Source: Shimia sp. R9_2
GTDB lineage: Bacteria; Pseudomonadota; Alphaproteobacteria; Rhodobacterales; Rhodobacteraceae
Length of the DNA: 64,000 nt
Reading direction: 5' to 3'
NCBI RefSeq assembly: GCF_017743735.1
Contig: NZ_JAGHRO010000007.1
Coordinates: forward strand, 62,001-126,000
Shown piece by piece: positions 35,383-45,804 of the stretch. The number at the start of each line of letters is the position of its first letter. The stretch's first letter is position 1. The translations under genes were made by a program, and so were the position numbers. The notes under the pieces are model-generated. The model was given only the letters and a program-made list of their open reading frames with translations. It was not told the origin of the DNA and made no database searches.

Positions 35383-36855
35383 GGTGAAACATCTCCCTGA
35401 GGTCTGGTTTACAGACCTTGCCCGCCGCGGTGCGTGGGAAGTCCCCCACGATGCGGACATGCACAGGAACCTTGTAGCCTGCCAATCGCTCGCGGCACCA
35501 AGGGCGCAGCGTCTCCGGCTCAAGTCTCTCCTGAGGGCGCGACATCACAAAAGCGGCCCCTACCTCGCCCCACTTGTTATCCGCGATACCTACGACTGCG
35601 GTTTCCAGAATGGCTGGGCGCGCGTTCAACACCCGCTCCACTTCCGCCGGATAGACGCTTTCTCCACCTGAGATGAACATGTCTTTGATGCGGTCTACGA
35701 TATAGTAGTAACCGTCTCCATCGCGCCGCGCGACATCACCCGTTGCCAGCCAACCATCCTCAGTGAAAGTCTTTGCAGTGGCCTCCGGATTGCCAAAACA
35801 ACCCGGCGTGATACCCGGACCGCGCAGCTGTAATTCGCCCGCACCGGTCTTGCCATCCGACACGCCAGCAAGCCGCACATCGACCAGGCTCTGCGGTCGC
35901 CCCACCGAGCCAATTTTCTTTGCCGCATGAACCTGATCCATCAAAAACACCGTTGGCCCGGTTTCAGTCATCCCCAAACCGTTCAGCACCTTCGCGCCTT
36001 TTGCGGCAAAGAAACGGATCAACGGTTCCGGCAAAGGCGCGCCACCACAACCACAGCGGATCGACGCCCAATCCAACGTACCCGCCTCGGGCATTGGCGA
36101 CAGCGCCTGATAAACCGCGGGGACGCCAAAAAATTGATTGATCCGGTCAGAGACCAGCAGCTCAAACACCCCCTGTTCTTCAAATTTGGGCAGGATTGTC
36201 GAACTGCCACCATAGAGAAACACAGGTAGTGTATAGAGATTGATCCCCGCCGTATGAAACAGCGGCAGGAAACACACCGCGCGATCTGTGGACGCAATAT
36301 CGATGGCTTGCCCGATATTGATCGCATTTGCCCAAGCCATCCGAGCGGTCTGGATCACCGTTTTCGGGAGCCCAGTGGTGCCAGATGTGAAGAGCAGATA
36401 CCAAGGCCGCTCCATCGGAACCGGCGCATTTAACGGTATACAGCCGGCCTCTATCCATTCTGCGAAGTCACCTTCAATTTTTACTAGCGCCGCGCCGCAT
36501 TCTGCAGCTACCTCACGCGCGATGCTCTCAAATTCCGCATCCGTGATTATAAGCTTGATGCCAATACCATCCAGCGTTTCGACAAGTTCCGGCATCGGTT
36601 GCCGCCAATTGAGTGGGCACAGGATGATCCCAGTTTTCTGACAGGCAAACAGTGTGATAAAAAACTCCGCGCGGTTAAGGCAGATGATTCCCCTTCATTC
36701 AGGCCTTGCGCAATAAATCCCGCCGCGACCGCATTGGCCGCTGAATTGATCTGCTCAAAGGTCCAGTCTCGGCCTGTGGTGGTGTCATGAAATGCAAGCG
36801 CATTAGGACTTAACTCCGCCCGTTTGGTTGCCATATCTAGGATCACATCAAACAT
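35375..36855 (-). pseudogene. acyl-CoA synthetase (AMP-forming), frameshifted
   Basis: The two parts of an AMP-dependent acyl-CoA ligase lie in different frames. The N-terminus starts at the ATG at 36855 (MFDVILDMATKRAELSPNAL...) and goes wrong after GLNEGE, near 36690. The family sequence resumes in another frame as CLNRAEFFITLFACQKTG. A short deletion of about ten bases at that point would explain it. The rest is complete, with LLFTSGTTGLPKTV, GLGMTETGP, GDVARRDGDGYYYIVDRIKD and the C-terminal PRTAAGKVCKPDLR lysine. Translation could only give an N-terminally truncated protein. Confidence 0.85.
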
Positions 36856-36860
36856 CGCTC

Positions 36861-37490
36861 TTACCCGGTTGGTTGGGGAAATTTCTGCATGCGCGTCAGG
36901 GTTTCCTGCCGCCCAATCAACTGGTGAAAGGCTTCGGCCTCAGCGGTGAGTCCCGCCCGGACGGTGGCCAGGCGCGCGTCGTTCCAGAACATCGCCTTTG
37001 TTGCCAATGCAGTGCCAGTATCAACGGCCGACAGCAAAGCCGGCGCGCGCTCCTCGGCTGCCTCATCGGCCGCCTGTACTAGGCCAATCCGCGCCAATTC
37101 GACTGCCACGCGTTCGATGTCAACCTTTTCCTCCCAAAGCACGAAGCGTTCCCCAAGGGTCTTTGCAATCCCCATCAGGACCCAAGCGCGCACTTCCGCA
37201 TCACCCGCGGAAATCTTACCCTTCTGTAGCGCCTGTTCAAGCTGCTCTGCATACGCCTGCACAAACGCCATGTAGTAATCGCCGTAGGCTTTCGGATCGA
37301 CAAAGCGCGCCTCCTCCACGATGCGGCTGCATCAGGCGGTACCGCACGACGATAAGATAAGCCGCAAGCCCTGCGCGCTCCGCTTCAAGTCGATTGGCGG
37401 CACCAGCGATCCGCTCCGCCGCAGCAAGGATCCTGGTGCGGCGCTCGACACCTAGTTTAGTTTTGGGCTGTGCATTGGCTGGTTTGGTCT
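36861..37490 (-). pseudogene. TetR-family regulator remnant
   Basis: The segment 36861-37319 encodes a TetR-type C-terminal domain (EARFVDPKAYGDYYMAFVQA, WVLMGIAKTLGERFVLWEEK). Upstream, in another frame, KTKLGVERRTRILAAAERI resembles a TetR N-terminus, but most of the helix-turn-helix is missing and the frame changes near 37320. The last ~60 residues (from ALLSAVDTGTALATKAMFW) do not look like TetR and may be the tail of a deleted enoyl-CoA hydratase gene fused on. No functional regulator is expected. Confidence 0.7.
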
Positions 37491-38262
37491 TCAGATTTCT
37501 TCTCGGTATTTCAACGGTGTCGTCAGGTCCTCAACAGCGACAAAACCTCGGATGGCATCAGAAAAAGTTTCTAGCTCTTCCAAATGCGGCGAATGCCCGG
37601 GGTGTTCAAAACGTGCCACAGCCGCCCACGGTGCCTTTGCAGTGATCCAATGTGCTACCGCCTCACTGTAAAGTCGGCTCTGCGCCCCCGTGAAAACAAG
37701 ATAAGGCACATCAATCTGCGAAATCACCTCGCGCTCATCCATCGCCACCAGATCGCCCCAAAGCAGGCGCAACCCGGCTGGGTCTTGCACGCGCAAAAGC
37801 GCCTGTGCTGGCTCCCGGCTAAGGGTCCGGGTACTGCCGCGGGCAAACATATTGCGCGAAATACTCTGAGAAAGCCGTGGCCAGGTCGGGATGATCTTCT
37901 CGGAGGTTGCAAGGATCGCCTCTGCGCTCTGCCCAATCAGTCCCAAATCCCAAGCCGCATCCGGCAACATGCGCGGGCTCATGTCCATGGTAACAAGCGC
38001 GCGTAAAGCCGACGTGCCGTGTCGCGTAACATAACGCCACGCCGCGCCGGCTCCCACCGACAAGCCCACAAGAATAGGTCGATCCAACCGCGCGTCCCAC
38101 TGCTCTGCAACTGAGCCACAGTCCTCAAGTCTCGCAATGCCATCGCCCCCTTATCAAATCCGGTGCATGGCAGGTGAAATCTGGCCCCAGACGCGCGGCT
38201 ACATCGTCAAACACCGCCCCATTCATGACCCATCCATGCAGAAATAATACCGGAATACTCAT
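37491..38262 (-). pseudogene. alpha/beta hydrolase, frameshifted
   Basis: The gene starts at 38262 (MSIPVLFLHGWVMNGAVFDD...), loses frame near 38150 after APDL, and meets a stop (HCET then TGA). The correct sequence continues in another frame as DGIARLEDCGSVAEQWDARL and then an open region with the nucleophile motif GLSVGAG and a C-terminal catalytic His in HPGHSPHLE. A small deletion explains the break. Confidence 0.85.
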
Positions 38263-38274
38263 GATGCGCACCGT

Positions 38275-38691
38275 TCACGCAGGCGATCCACAATGCCCGT
38301 CGGGAAGACGGTAGACGCTCAGAATGAACAGAATGCCCAGCCACATGAGCCAGCGATCCGGGTCCAACAGATACGGGATCAACGGCAGGGAAGCGGTGGC
38401 CTCGGACGCGCTGCCCATCAGATTTTGCAAATAGGTCTGCGCCCGAATAAACAGCGTTGCGCCCAACACAGCCCCGTACATCATGCCCATGTCGCCAAAC
38501 ACAAGCGTCAACCCAGAGGACATCACAAAAATCATCATGCCCATAGCAAGGCCCGAAACTGTCAACTTCAGCCAGGAGGATGGCACACCAATGGCCTCAA
38601 AGCCAAAGACCACCAGCTTCTGGATAAACAGAAGCGGCGTCGCCTCGCTCAGCCTTTCCAAAAGATCTTTGTTTTCTGCCAGTACCGCCAT
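38275..38691 (-). pseudogene. branched-chain amino acid-type ABC permease, internally deleted
   Basis: About 138 residues remain of a LivH/LivM-type permease of ~340 aa. The N-terminal part (TVSGLAMGMMIFVMSSGLTL) joins directly to a C-terminal part (LLDPDRWLMWLGILFILSVY); the middle helices are missing. The end is also shifted out of the expected ...GIVGRL frame. Confidence 0.8.
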
Positions 38692-38700
38692 CTCGTCGGT

Positions 38701-39343
38701 TCAATTGGCGCGTTCGTCACCCATCACCGCCGCTCGATCACCCAGCGCTTTCGCCACCGAAAATTTTGCTCGACCAACAGGATGTAGGCTCTTTGCACCT
38801 TCAACTGCCGCAATGCCTGCGCCATAGTCGAGACAATCGCCGGGGCCGAACCATTGGTTGGCTCATCAATCAGACAAAACCCGCGATCCCCTGTCGTCTC
38901 CCGCGCGATGGAGAGCATCTATTTCTGCTCGCCAGAAAGGTTTCCCGCCTCGTTTTGCCAAAAGCTCTCAAGCGCCGGCAAAGCGGTTAGCAGCTACTCT
39001 TTGCGCTTTGGATCAAGCTGGCCAGGGGTGCAGCCCAGCACCATATATTCTTCCACGGTCATATCGCTGAAAACGCCCATATCCTCAGGCACAAAGCCAA
39101 TCCCAGCCCGCGCCCGTCTAGAGGACGGCAGGCGGGTGATGTCTGGTCCGTCGTAGAGAATATCGCCAGATTTGGCGGTCCACTGCCCAATGATCGCTTT
39201 GCGCGTCGTGGTCTTGCCCCCCCGTTGCGCCTCCAAAGCATGGTCACTTGCCCACCTGGCACTTCCAAATCAACGCCCTGCAGAATGTGATACTGCGCGA
39301 TATCTGTGTGCACAGCGTTTAGAGAAAAGATCGGATCAGACAT
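38701..39343 (-). pseudogene. LivF-type ABC ATPase, multiple lesions
   Basis: Pieces of a LivF ATPase follow in three frames. The start MSDPIFSLNAVHTDIAQYHI is intact but the Walker A region is shifted (MLWRRNGGARPRR against GGKTTTRKAIIGQW in the next frame). The middle (IGFVPEDMGVFSDMTVEEYM) ends in a stop at QLDPKRKE. The signature region reads LSGEQK followed by TAG, then LSIARETTGD and a Walker B of CLIDEPTNG. At least one frameshift and two stops are present. Confidence 0.88.
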
Positions 39344-40102
39344 CCACCAACTCCTTCCCCAAATAGGCCTCCTGTACCACCGATGACGCCATTACCTCCG
39401 CAGGAGGCCCATCTGCGGCCGACGCGCCGTTGTGCAAACAATGATCCGATCTGCGAGACTGCGGATTAAATCAAGCTTATGCTCGATAAGCAGCACAGTG
39501 CGCTCCCGATCCACTTTGATCTCTGCAATCAGATCCAGAATGACTGGCGTTTCATCCACGCTCATGACCGCAGTTGGCTCATCAAACATGTAGACCATCG
39601 GATCGAACCCGATCAGCAAAGCAACCTCCAGCTTGCGCTGATCCCCGCAGGACAATTCCGACACCAATTGATCTTGCCGCCGATCCGGCCGCACGCATTC
39701 CAGAATCGATTTGGCCGCAATCGTCAGTTCCGGGTGGCTGTCCTCCATCGAGAACAGACCAAAGCCCTTGTGCGGGCGCGATTGGATCACCAGCCGCACA
39801 TTCTCCAAAACCGACAAGCCCGGAAAAAGATTAGTCAGCTGAAACGCACCTCCAAGCCCACGAAGACAACGCTCCGCCGCCCCAAGGCGCGTGATGTCCT
39901 CGACCATCAGCTTCACAGTGCCCGCGCTCGCCGGAATTTGCCCTGAAATAATCAAGTTGAAATAGGTGGTCTTCACCGCGCCATTAGGCCACACGATGGC
40001 GGTCAGCTCTCCGACATGAAAGCTGAAGGAAACAGCATCCACCGCCACATGGCCGCCAAAGCGGCCAGTCAGCGCCTCTGTTTGCAAAAGTGTCTGGGTC
40101 AT
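39336..40102 (-). pseudogene. LivG-type ABC ATPase, damaged motifs and single-base deletion
   Basis: The ATG at 40102 starts MTQTLLQTEALTGRFGGHVA. Walker A reads WPNGAVKTT rather than GPNGAGKTT, so a key Gly is lost; the signature is LSCGDQRK. Near 39425 one base is missing: ATC ATT GT followed by TTG CAC AAC GGC, after which the true C-terminus (ADGPPAEVMASSVVQEAYLG) continues in another frame to the stop at 39336. The original gene overlapped livF by eight bases. Confidence 0.85.
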
Positions 40103-40170
40103 CTTTCTTTCCCCTGACCACGGGGCGGCACACAGCGGCCCCGTGTTGTGATTGGGCAATACTCCACCGC

Positions 40171-41346
40171 TTAATTGTTGCGCACCGGAATTTTCATTTC
40201 AGCCATGCCAATTTCGCGCACGAGCACCGGCACGCCATAGTCCTGGCCGTCCTGAATTTCCGTGCGGAAATGATTCATGGTGTGCATCGCCTGATGATCC
40301 TCAGCGCGGAATTGCATGGTGCCTTTGGGGGTCTCCCATGCCATGCCTTCCATGTCGGCAACCAGCGCATTGGTATCTTCTGCACCACCGGCTTTCTTGA
40401 TTGCCTCGACAATAGCCAAGCCAGATGCCATGCCACCCGCGGTGAAAAAGTCCGGCGGGCTGTCAAAACGCTCAAAATTGTTCTTCACAAGCCCTTCGTT
40501 TACAGGGTTCTTTGGGATTTCATAGTAGTAGTAGGTCGCGCCTTCCATGCCTGGCTGCTCTTTGTAAGCTTTCAGAGCTGCAAGGATGTTGCCTCCAGTC
40601 GCATTCTTAATGCCAAAGCGCTCAGGTTCCACGGCGCTGATCTTGCCCATTGGGTTGCCGCCACCGGCCCAGATGATGAAGAGCTTCTTGTCACCTTCCA
40701 ATTTCCTATCTTGGTGAAAATCCGCTCCGCCGCCGCGGTGAAATCCGTGGTGTCAGTGGGCACATATTCTTCATGCGCAACCTTCGCACCAGTGGGTTCC
40801 AGCGCCTTCTTGAAAGCGGCCACGCCATCGCGTCCAAAAGCATAGTCTTGCGCCAGTGTGGCCCTGGTCGCCCCTTCGCCGCCCAGCGTGACCGCATTGG
40901 CAATTGCGTCCTGCGAAGAGTTGCGCCCAGTGCGGAAAACATAGGGTTTCCTAGTTGGCCTCGGTGATCGAGTCGGCAACCGCAGTCTCAACAATCGGCA
41001 ACCGCTCATATTCCTCAGCCACCGGCAACATCGCCAGGGCGACGCCAGAGCTCACTGGCCCCACTGCAATATGCGCGTCATCATCGCCATAAGCTTCTTC
41101 AAGCTGCGCCCGACCAATTTCCGGCTTCAGCTGCGTGTCCTTTTTGATCACGACGATCTTCTCGCCGTTGATCGCCATCGTGCCATTGGTGGCATATTCC
41201 AGCCCCAACATCAGCCCATTGTGTGGTTAAGCCGCATAAGCCTCAAATGGGTCGATTTAGCCTTAGACATGAGCAATCCGAACTTCTGCAGAGGCCACAG
41301 ACGTCATCGACGCACCAGCCGCCGTCAACGCAAAAAAGCACAGCAT
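40171..41346 (-). pseudogene. branched-chain amino acid-type binding protein, stops and frameshifts
   Basis: A signal peptide starts at 41346 (MLCFFALTAAGASMTSVASA), then three TAA codons occur within about 35 bases near 41220-41260. The body is in three frames: MLGLEYATNGTMAINGEKIV, then PYVFRTGRNSSQDAIANAV, then GDKKLFIIWAGGGNPMGKIS. The breaks are near 40960 and 40700. Together they cover nearly a full receptor of ~400 aa. Confidence 0.88.
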
Positions 41347-41451
41347 AGGAACACCTCCCTATTTCTCCTCTACGAAATATGAAACATTATTCATATCAAT
41401 ATTCTCCCAAGAACGATGCTAACGACCTGTGCCACCGGACAAAACAAGAAA

Positions 41452-41487
41452 CGAAAAAGGGGGGCTCTCCGATAGCGGAAGCCCCCA
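41452..41487 (-). terminator. terminator after the polyamine ABC operon
   Basis: On the minus strand a hairpin of gggggcttcc and ggagagccccc is followed by cttttt. It lies about 60 bases beyond the end of the last permease gene. Confidence 0.8.
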
Positions 41488-41547
41488 ATAAATACCGCAC
41501 CAGCCTAGCCAGTATCGGACGATATTATCTTTCGTTAGGCGGGTACA

Positions 41548-42405
41548 TCAGCGATCGTCTCGCTTTTGGAAGGCCAATGACAAGAGGCCCAGAATTGCCG
41601 ACGCCACTATAAGCAACAACGAGACCGCGTTGAGAACCGGCGTGGAGCCCTGTTTGAGCTTATCAAACATGGTGATCGTCAGAGGACTGTCAGAACCAAC
41701 CAAGATCAGCGTCGTATTGAAGTTTTCAAAGCTCATCAGCACGGAGACCACAGCACTGGCAACAATGGCAGGCAGAAGAAAGGGCAACGTTATCTGCCGG
41801 ATCGCGCCCCACTTGCTGGCCCCAAGATTAAGTGCGGCCTCCTCCAAGCTGGGGTCAAACTTCTGCAGTCGGGCAGAAATCACCAATGTGGCAAAGGTGG
41901 TGATAAAAGAAAACTGCCCTAGTATAACCAGCGGCAAACCCGGGCGCAAACCGTCAAACCAAAGCCCTGTGGCGTCCTCAAGCGTGTTGGCGATTGAGCT
42001 TGAGAAAACAAGGATCGAAATGCCCAGGATCACGCCGGGAATAATCAGCGGCAGAAGCATCAGCATGTAAAGCAGCGCTTTGCCGCGGAACTCGTGGCGC
42101 ACAAACAGGAAGGCGTTGCAGGTGCCCACCGCGACCGCAAGGGCAGAGACCCATGCGGCCACAAAGGCGGAGGTGCCAATGGAGCGCAGGATGGCGCGTT
42201 CATGGAAGACGCCGACAAAAGGCGCTTCGGTGCCAAAGAACCACGCCAGTGTGAAGCCTTCCCATGGCAGCGACGGGAAGACGCTGTTGTTGAAAGCAAA
42301 GACACAGACCACGGCGAGCGGCAGGGCCAGATAGACAAAGAACAGCGCTACATAAGCACGGTAGGCCCAGAGGGTGAAGCGGGATTGGGAAATTGTTGGA
42401 ATCAT
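41548..42405 (-). CDS. polyamine-type ABC transporter permease (PotC-like)
   Basis: A 285-aa permease with six helices, starting FTLWAYRAYVALFFVYLALP. The EAA loop is EEAALNLGASKWGAIRQITL. It is the second permease of a spermidine/putrescine-type ABC transporter and overlaps the first by four bases. It is the last gene before a terminator. Confidence 0.92.
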   Translation of the reverse strand: MIPTISQSRFTLWAYRAYVALFFVYLALPLAVVCVFAFNNSVFPSLPWEGFTLAWFFGTEAPFVGVFHERAILRSIGTSAFVAAWVSALAVAVGTCNAFLFVRHEFRGKALLYMLMLLPLIIPGVILGISILVFSSSIANTLEDATGLWFDGLRPGLPLVILGQFSFITTFATLVISARLQKFDPSLEEAALNLGASKWGAIRQITLPFLLPAIVASAVVSVLMSFENFNTTLILVGSDSPLTITMFDKLKQGSTPVLNAVSLLLIVASAILGLLSLAFQKRDDR

Positions 42406-43268
42406 GACCGCCCCATCGTTTCAGAAAGCGACTGGCCGGATAGCTTCAGGCCAACAAACACCACCAGCGAGGACAGGCCCAGCAGCAGGAAGCCAAAGGC
42501 CGCGCCCAGTTCCCAGTTAAAGCGGGTGATGAACTGGGTGTAGATCATGCCGGTGAACCACAGGCTGTCTTTGCCCCCCAGCAGGATCGGGGTGAGGTAA
42601 TTGCCGAGTGACAGCATGAACACCACGATGCAGCCTGACACGATGCCGGGCATGGCGTGGGGGATGACGATCTCGCGCATGATGGCGCTGCTGTTGGCGC
42701 CAAGGTCATAGCCAGCCTCAATAAGGCTGTCGTCGAGACTGTCCAGCGTGGTCACCAGCGGCACCACCATAAAGAGGATGGAGGTGTAAACCAGACCGAC
42801 CATGATGGCGGCATCGTTATAGAGCATCTCAACCCCACCGCTTGCCAAACCTAGCGATTGCAGCAGGTTGGAGAACACGCCTGTTTCGCGCAGCAGGATC
42901 ATCCAGCCAAAGGTGCGCACCAGTTCTGACACCCAGAAGGGGATCATACACATCAAAAACAGCGTGGTTTTGGTGCGCCCTTTGGTGAGTTTTGCGATGT
43001 AATAGGCAATCGGAAAGCCCAAGATCAGCGTCAGCGCGGTGGCGAGGATCGACATGATCGCCGTGCGCGCAAAGGTGCGCCAATAAAGCGGCTCGCCAAA
43101 GAAAGCGGCATAGTTGCCAAGCCCATATTCATATTCGCGCGGGCCGACTTTCTCGCTGATCGACACAATGAAAAGCCCAACATGGGGCAGGATGATCAGC
43201 AGGACCAACCATAACATGATGGGAGCCAGCAAGAGGTAGAACCCAAGCCGGGAGGCGTCAGAACTCAT
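42402..43268 (-). CDS. polyamine-type ABC transporter permease (PotB-like)
   Basis: A 288-aa permease with six helices. The EAA loop is EAGYDLGANSSAIMREIVIP. N-terminal sequence FYLLLAPIMLWLVLLIILPH is typical of PotB. It starts three bases after the ATPase stop, in the operon order receptor, ATPase, PotB, PotC. Confidence 0.92.
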   Translation of the reverse strand: MSSDASRLGFYLLLAPIMLWLVLLIILPHVGLFIVSISEKVGPREYEYGLGNYAAFFGEPLYWRTFARTAIMSILATALTLILGFPIAYYIAKLTKGRTKTTLFLMCMIPFWVSELVRTFGWMILLRETGVFSNLLQSLGLASGGVEMLYNDAAIMVGLVYTSILFMVVPLVTTLDSLDDSLIEAGYDLGANSSAIMREIVIPHAMPGIVSGCIVVFMLSLGNYLTPILLGGKDSLWFTGMIYTQFITRFNWELGAAFGFLLLGLSSLVVFVGLKLSGQSLSETMGRS

Positions 43269-43271
43269 GGC

Positions 43272-44378
43272 TTAGACCTCCCCGGCGGCATAGCACCGCG
43301 CCTGTTCAGCGCTCCAGCTTGTCATCAGGCGGTCACCTTTTTTCAGGTTCGCCAGCGCGCCGGTTTGTGGCAGCGCCGCGCTGATCACACCGCCTGCGGT
43401 ATCACGCAGGGAGACGGTGCTGTTCGCGCCATTAAACAGAACGGTTTCCACCACCGCTTCGGTGGCATTGCTGCCAGCGGCCTGCTCAGAGCCGAGCGGT
43501 AAAAGGTCAATGGCTTCGGGCCGCAAGAAGATTTGCGCCTTTTCGCCAACGGCCAACCCGGCGCTGAGCGCAGAAACCTGCACCTCGCTACCTGCCTCGG
43601 TCACAAGCGACAGCATGGCGCCATTTGTGGCGGTCACTTTTGCGGTAAGCTTGTTGGCCTCGCCCACAAACCCCGCCACAAAGGCGGTTTGCGGTGCGTG
43701 GTAAACCTCATGCGGCGTGCCGATCTGCTCAAAGCGGCCATGGTTCATCACCGCGATATTGTCGCTCATCACCAGCGCCTCTGATTGGTCGTGGGTGATG
43801 TAGACAAAGGTGGTGTCAAAGGCGGCCTGAAGCGCCTTTAGCTCTACTTTCATATGTTCGCGCAGCTTCAGATCGAGCGCGCCAAGCGGTTCATCCAGCA
43901 GCAAAACATCCGGCTCCAGCACCATACAGCGGGCAATCGCCACGCGCTGTTTCTGGCCACCAGAGAGCTGATCAACACGGCGTTTGGACACACCGGGAAG
44001 CCCGACGCGCTCCAGCGCCTCATCCACCCGCTTGCCAATCTCTTTTTTGCCGACACCGCGCTGGCGCAGCCCAAAGCCCACATTGTCGCCGATGTTCATC
44101 GTCGGGAAGAGCGCGAGGTGTTGAAACACCATCGACACCGGGCGTTTGTTGGGCGGTACGCCAATCATGGAGGTGTCTTTGATCCGCAAATCCCCACTGG
44201 TGGGTGACTGGAACCCCGCGATCATGCGCAGCAGCGTGGTCTTGCCGCAGCCAGAGGGGCCGAGGATGGAAAAGAACGATCCTTTGGGCACATCAAAGCT
44301 GATGCCATCAACGGCGCGGAAATCGGTGAAATCTTTCACCAGATTGCTGCAGGAAAGATCGGGGGTGCTGTTGCTCAC
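43272..44378 (-). CDS. polyamine-type ABC transporter ATPase (PotA-like)
   Basis: A 368-aa ATPase. Walker A GPSGCGKTT, Q-loop VFQHLALFPTM, signature LSGGQKQRVAIARC, Walker B VLLLDEPLGALD and switch His in ITHDQSEAL are all present. The C-terminal ~130 residues form a TOBE domain (QIFLRPEAIDLLPLG). The length and layout are those of PotA/PotG. The gene is separated from the receptor gene by a hairpin. Confidence 0.93.
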   Translation of the reverse strand: MSNSTPDLSCSNLVKDFTDFRAVDGISFDVPKGSFFSILGPSGCGKTTLLRMIAGFQSPTSGDLRIKDTSMIGVPPNKRPVSMVFQHLALFPTMNIGDNVGFGLRQRGVGKKEIGKRVDEALERVGLPGVSKRRVDQLSGGQKQRVAIARCMVLEPDVLLLDEPLGALDLKLREHMKVELKALQAAFDTTFVYITHDQSEALVMSDNIAVMNHGRFEQIGTPHEVYHAPQTAFVAGFVGEANKLTAKVTATNGAMLSLVTEAGSEVQVSALSAGLAVGEKAQIFLRPEAIDLLPLGSEQAAGSNATEAVVETVLFNGANSTVSLRDTAGGVISAALPQTGALANLKKGDRLMTSWSAEQARCYAAGEV

Positions 44379-44399
44379 TTGGGGGCCTCAAAATTGGTG

Positions 44400-44426
44400 A
44401 AAGGGCGCCCACAAGGGGCACCCTTT
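44400..44426 (-). repeat. intercistronic hairpin between receptor and ATPase genes
   Basis: Arms aaagggtgcccc and gggcgcccttt (one mismatch) around a short loop lie in the 66-base gap after the receptor stop. Such hairpins commonly protect an abundant receptor mRNA or attenuate read-through to the transporter genes. Confidence 0.7.
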
Positions 44427-44444
44427 GCTTGGATTTAGAATGGT

Positions 44445-45524
44445 TTACTTGGCTGCGTTCACGCGATCCAGAGTGGCGCCTTCCAGCGCTTCAAGACCGG
44501 CTGGCACAGGCGGGTACCATTTGATGTTGTCGATGGCGGCCTGATCAAAGCTGCCCTGATAGCGCGCTTTCAGGTCGGCGTTCACGCCCGCGTCGCCGTC
44601 CACAGCCGCGGTGAAGTTGCCCGCGGTGTTGGTGATCATTGCGGCGATGTCAGGACGCATCACAAAGTTGATCCAATCGTATGCTGCGTCATCCGCACGG
44701 CCACGCGCGGGCAGCACAAAAGTGTCGATCCAGCCAAGCGCACCAGCTTCTGGGGCAACAAAGGTGATGTCCGCGTCATCCGCGTTCAACTGCCATCCGC
44801 CGGTGTCCCAGGCCATGGAGGCGACCACTTCGCCGGAGCGCAGCAGCTGTTTGATTTCATCGCCGCCACCCCAGTAGGTTTTGACGTTTGGCTTACAGTC
44901 GATCAGCTTGGCTTCGACCTGATCCAGGATCTCCTGATAGGCGTCTGCATCGCCATAGGCACCAAAGGGATCAAGGCCCATGGAATAGGCAAAGCCGATC
45001 AGGGTCGGGCGCTTCAGGCGGTAGGAGACTTTGCCTGCTACGGAAGCTTCGCAGAGATCAACATAGTCGGTCACGTCGCCCGCTTTGGCGGTGTTTACAA
45101 CCAGACCGCTGGTGCCCCAGACATGTGGCAGACCATAGACTTCGCCGTCAAAGGTGGTGTTGTCTGCGGTGGCGGACAGCATGGACGGGATGAACAGGTC
45201 TGCTTCGATGCGCGACATGTCGATGGGTTTGTAGATGCCAAACTCTTCCTGCGCGCTAGTAATGCGGTCTTGGCTTGGCTGCGCCAGATCAAAGCCGCCG
45301 CCGTTGGTGGCGCGCAGTTTTGCGATCATTTCTTCGTTGTTGGAGGTGGTCACCTCAACGGTGTGGCCGGTCTCGGCTTCAAATTTCGCGATCACCTCTT
45401 CTGGTGCATAGCCGCCCCAGGTCAGCAGGCGCAGCGTGTCAGCACCGGCTGCAATTGGCATTGTATAGATGGCGGTCGCGGTAAAGGCGACGGCTCCAAA
45501 TTTTCCAAAGTTATCAAACATCAT
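44445..45524 (-). CDS. polyamine-type ABC transporter substrate-binding protein (PotD-like)
   Basis: A 359-aa periplasmic receptor with a signal peptide (AVAFTATAIYTMPIAAGA). Family 1/PotD features include LRLLTWGGYAPEEVIAKFE, GLPHVWGTSGLVVN and VKTYWGGGDEIKQLLRSGEV. Two adjacent ATG codons are possible starts. It heads the operon and faces the LysR gene. The likely ligand is putrescine, spermidine or a related amine, but sequence alone does not settle it. Confidence 0.92.
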   Translation of the reverse strand: MMFDNFGKFGAVAFTATAIYTMPIAAGADTLRLLTWGGYAPEEVIAKFEAETGHTVEVTTSNNEEMIAKLRATNGGGFDLAQPSQDRITSAQEEFGIYKPIDMSRIEADLFIPSMLSATADNTTFDGEVYGLPHVWGTSGLVVNTAKAGDVTDYVDLCEASVAGKVSYRLKRPTLIGFAYSMGLDPFGAYGDADAYQEILDQVEAKLIDCKPNVKTYWGGGDEIKQLLRSGEVVASMAWDTGGWQLNADDADITFVAPEAGALGWIDTFVLPARGRADDAAYDWINFVMRPDIAAMITNTAGNFTAAVDGDAGVNADLKARYQGSFDQAAIDNIKWYPPVPAGLEALEGATLDRVNAAK

Positions 45525-45804
45525 GTCATTTCCCTGTGTTGCTAGCGAGGTACCAACGTGTTGCGGTCTTTCACCGACCTTCTCTTAGCGCATCAGCATT
45601 GTGTCATGCCGACCCAAACCAACAGCCCGTGTGAACGCGTTGCACTCCCTTAATACGCCTCAGGTGTGAATCACGCCGACACCTGACTGGACGGGCAAAA
45701 CGTGCCGCAGCTAGATCTATAATTCAACATTATTATTTCTGTTACATATAGCATAAAGTTATAGTAGCAATTCCGCGTCAAAGCCAAAAGAGAAAGCCAA
45801 CCTC
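45525..45804. promoter_or_regulatory. divergent region between polyamine operon and lysR
   Basis: 280 bases with an AT-rich stretch near 45720-45770. The divergent LysR gene suggests a LysR-type binding site here, but a definite T-N11-A palindrome was not pinned down. Confidence 0.5.
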
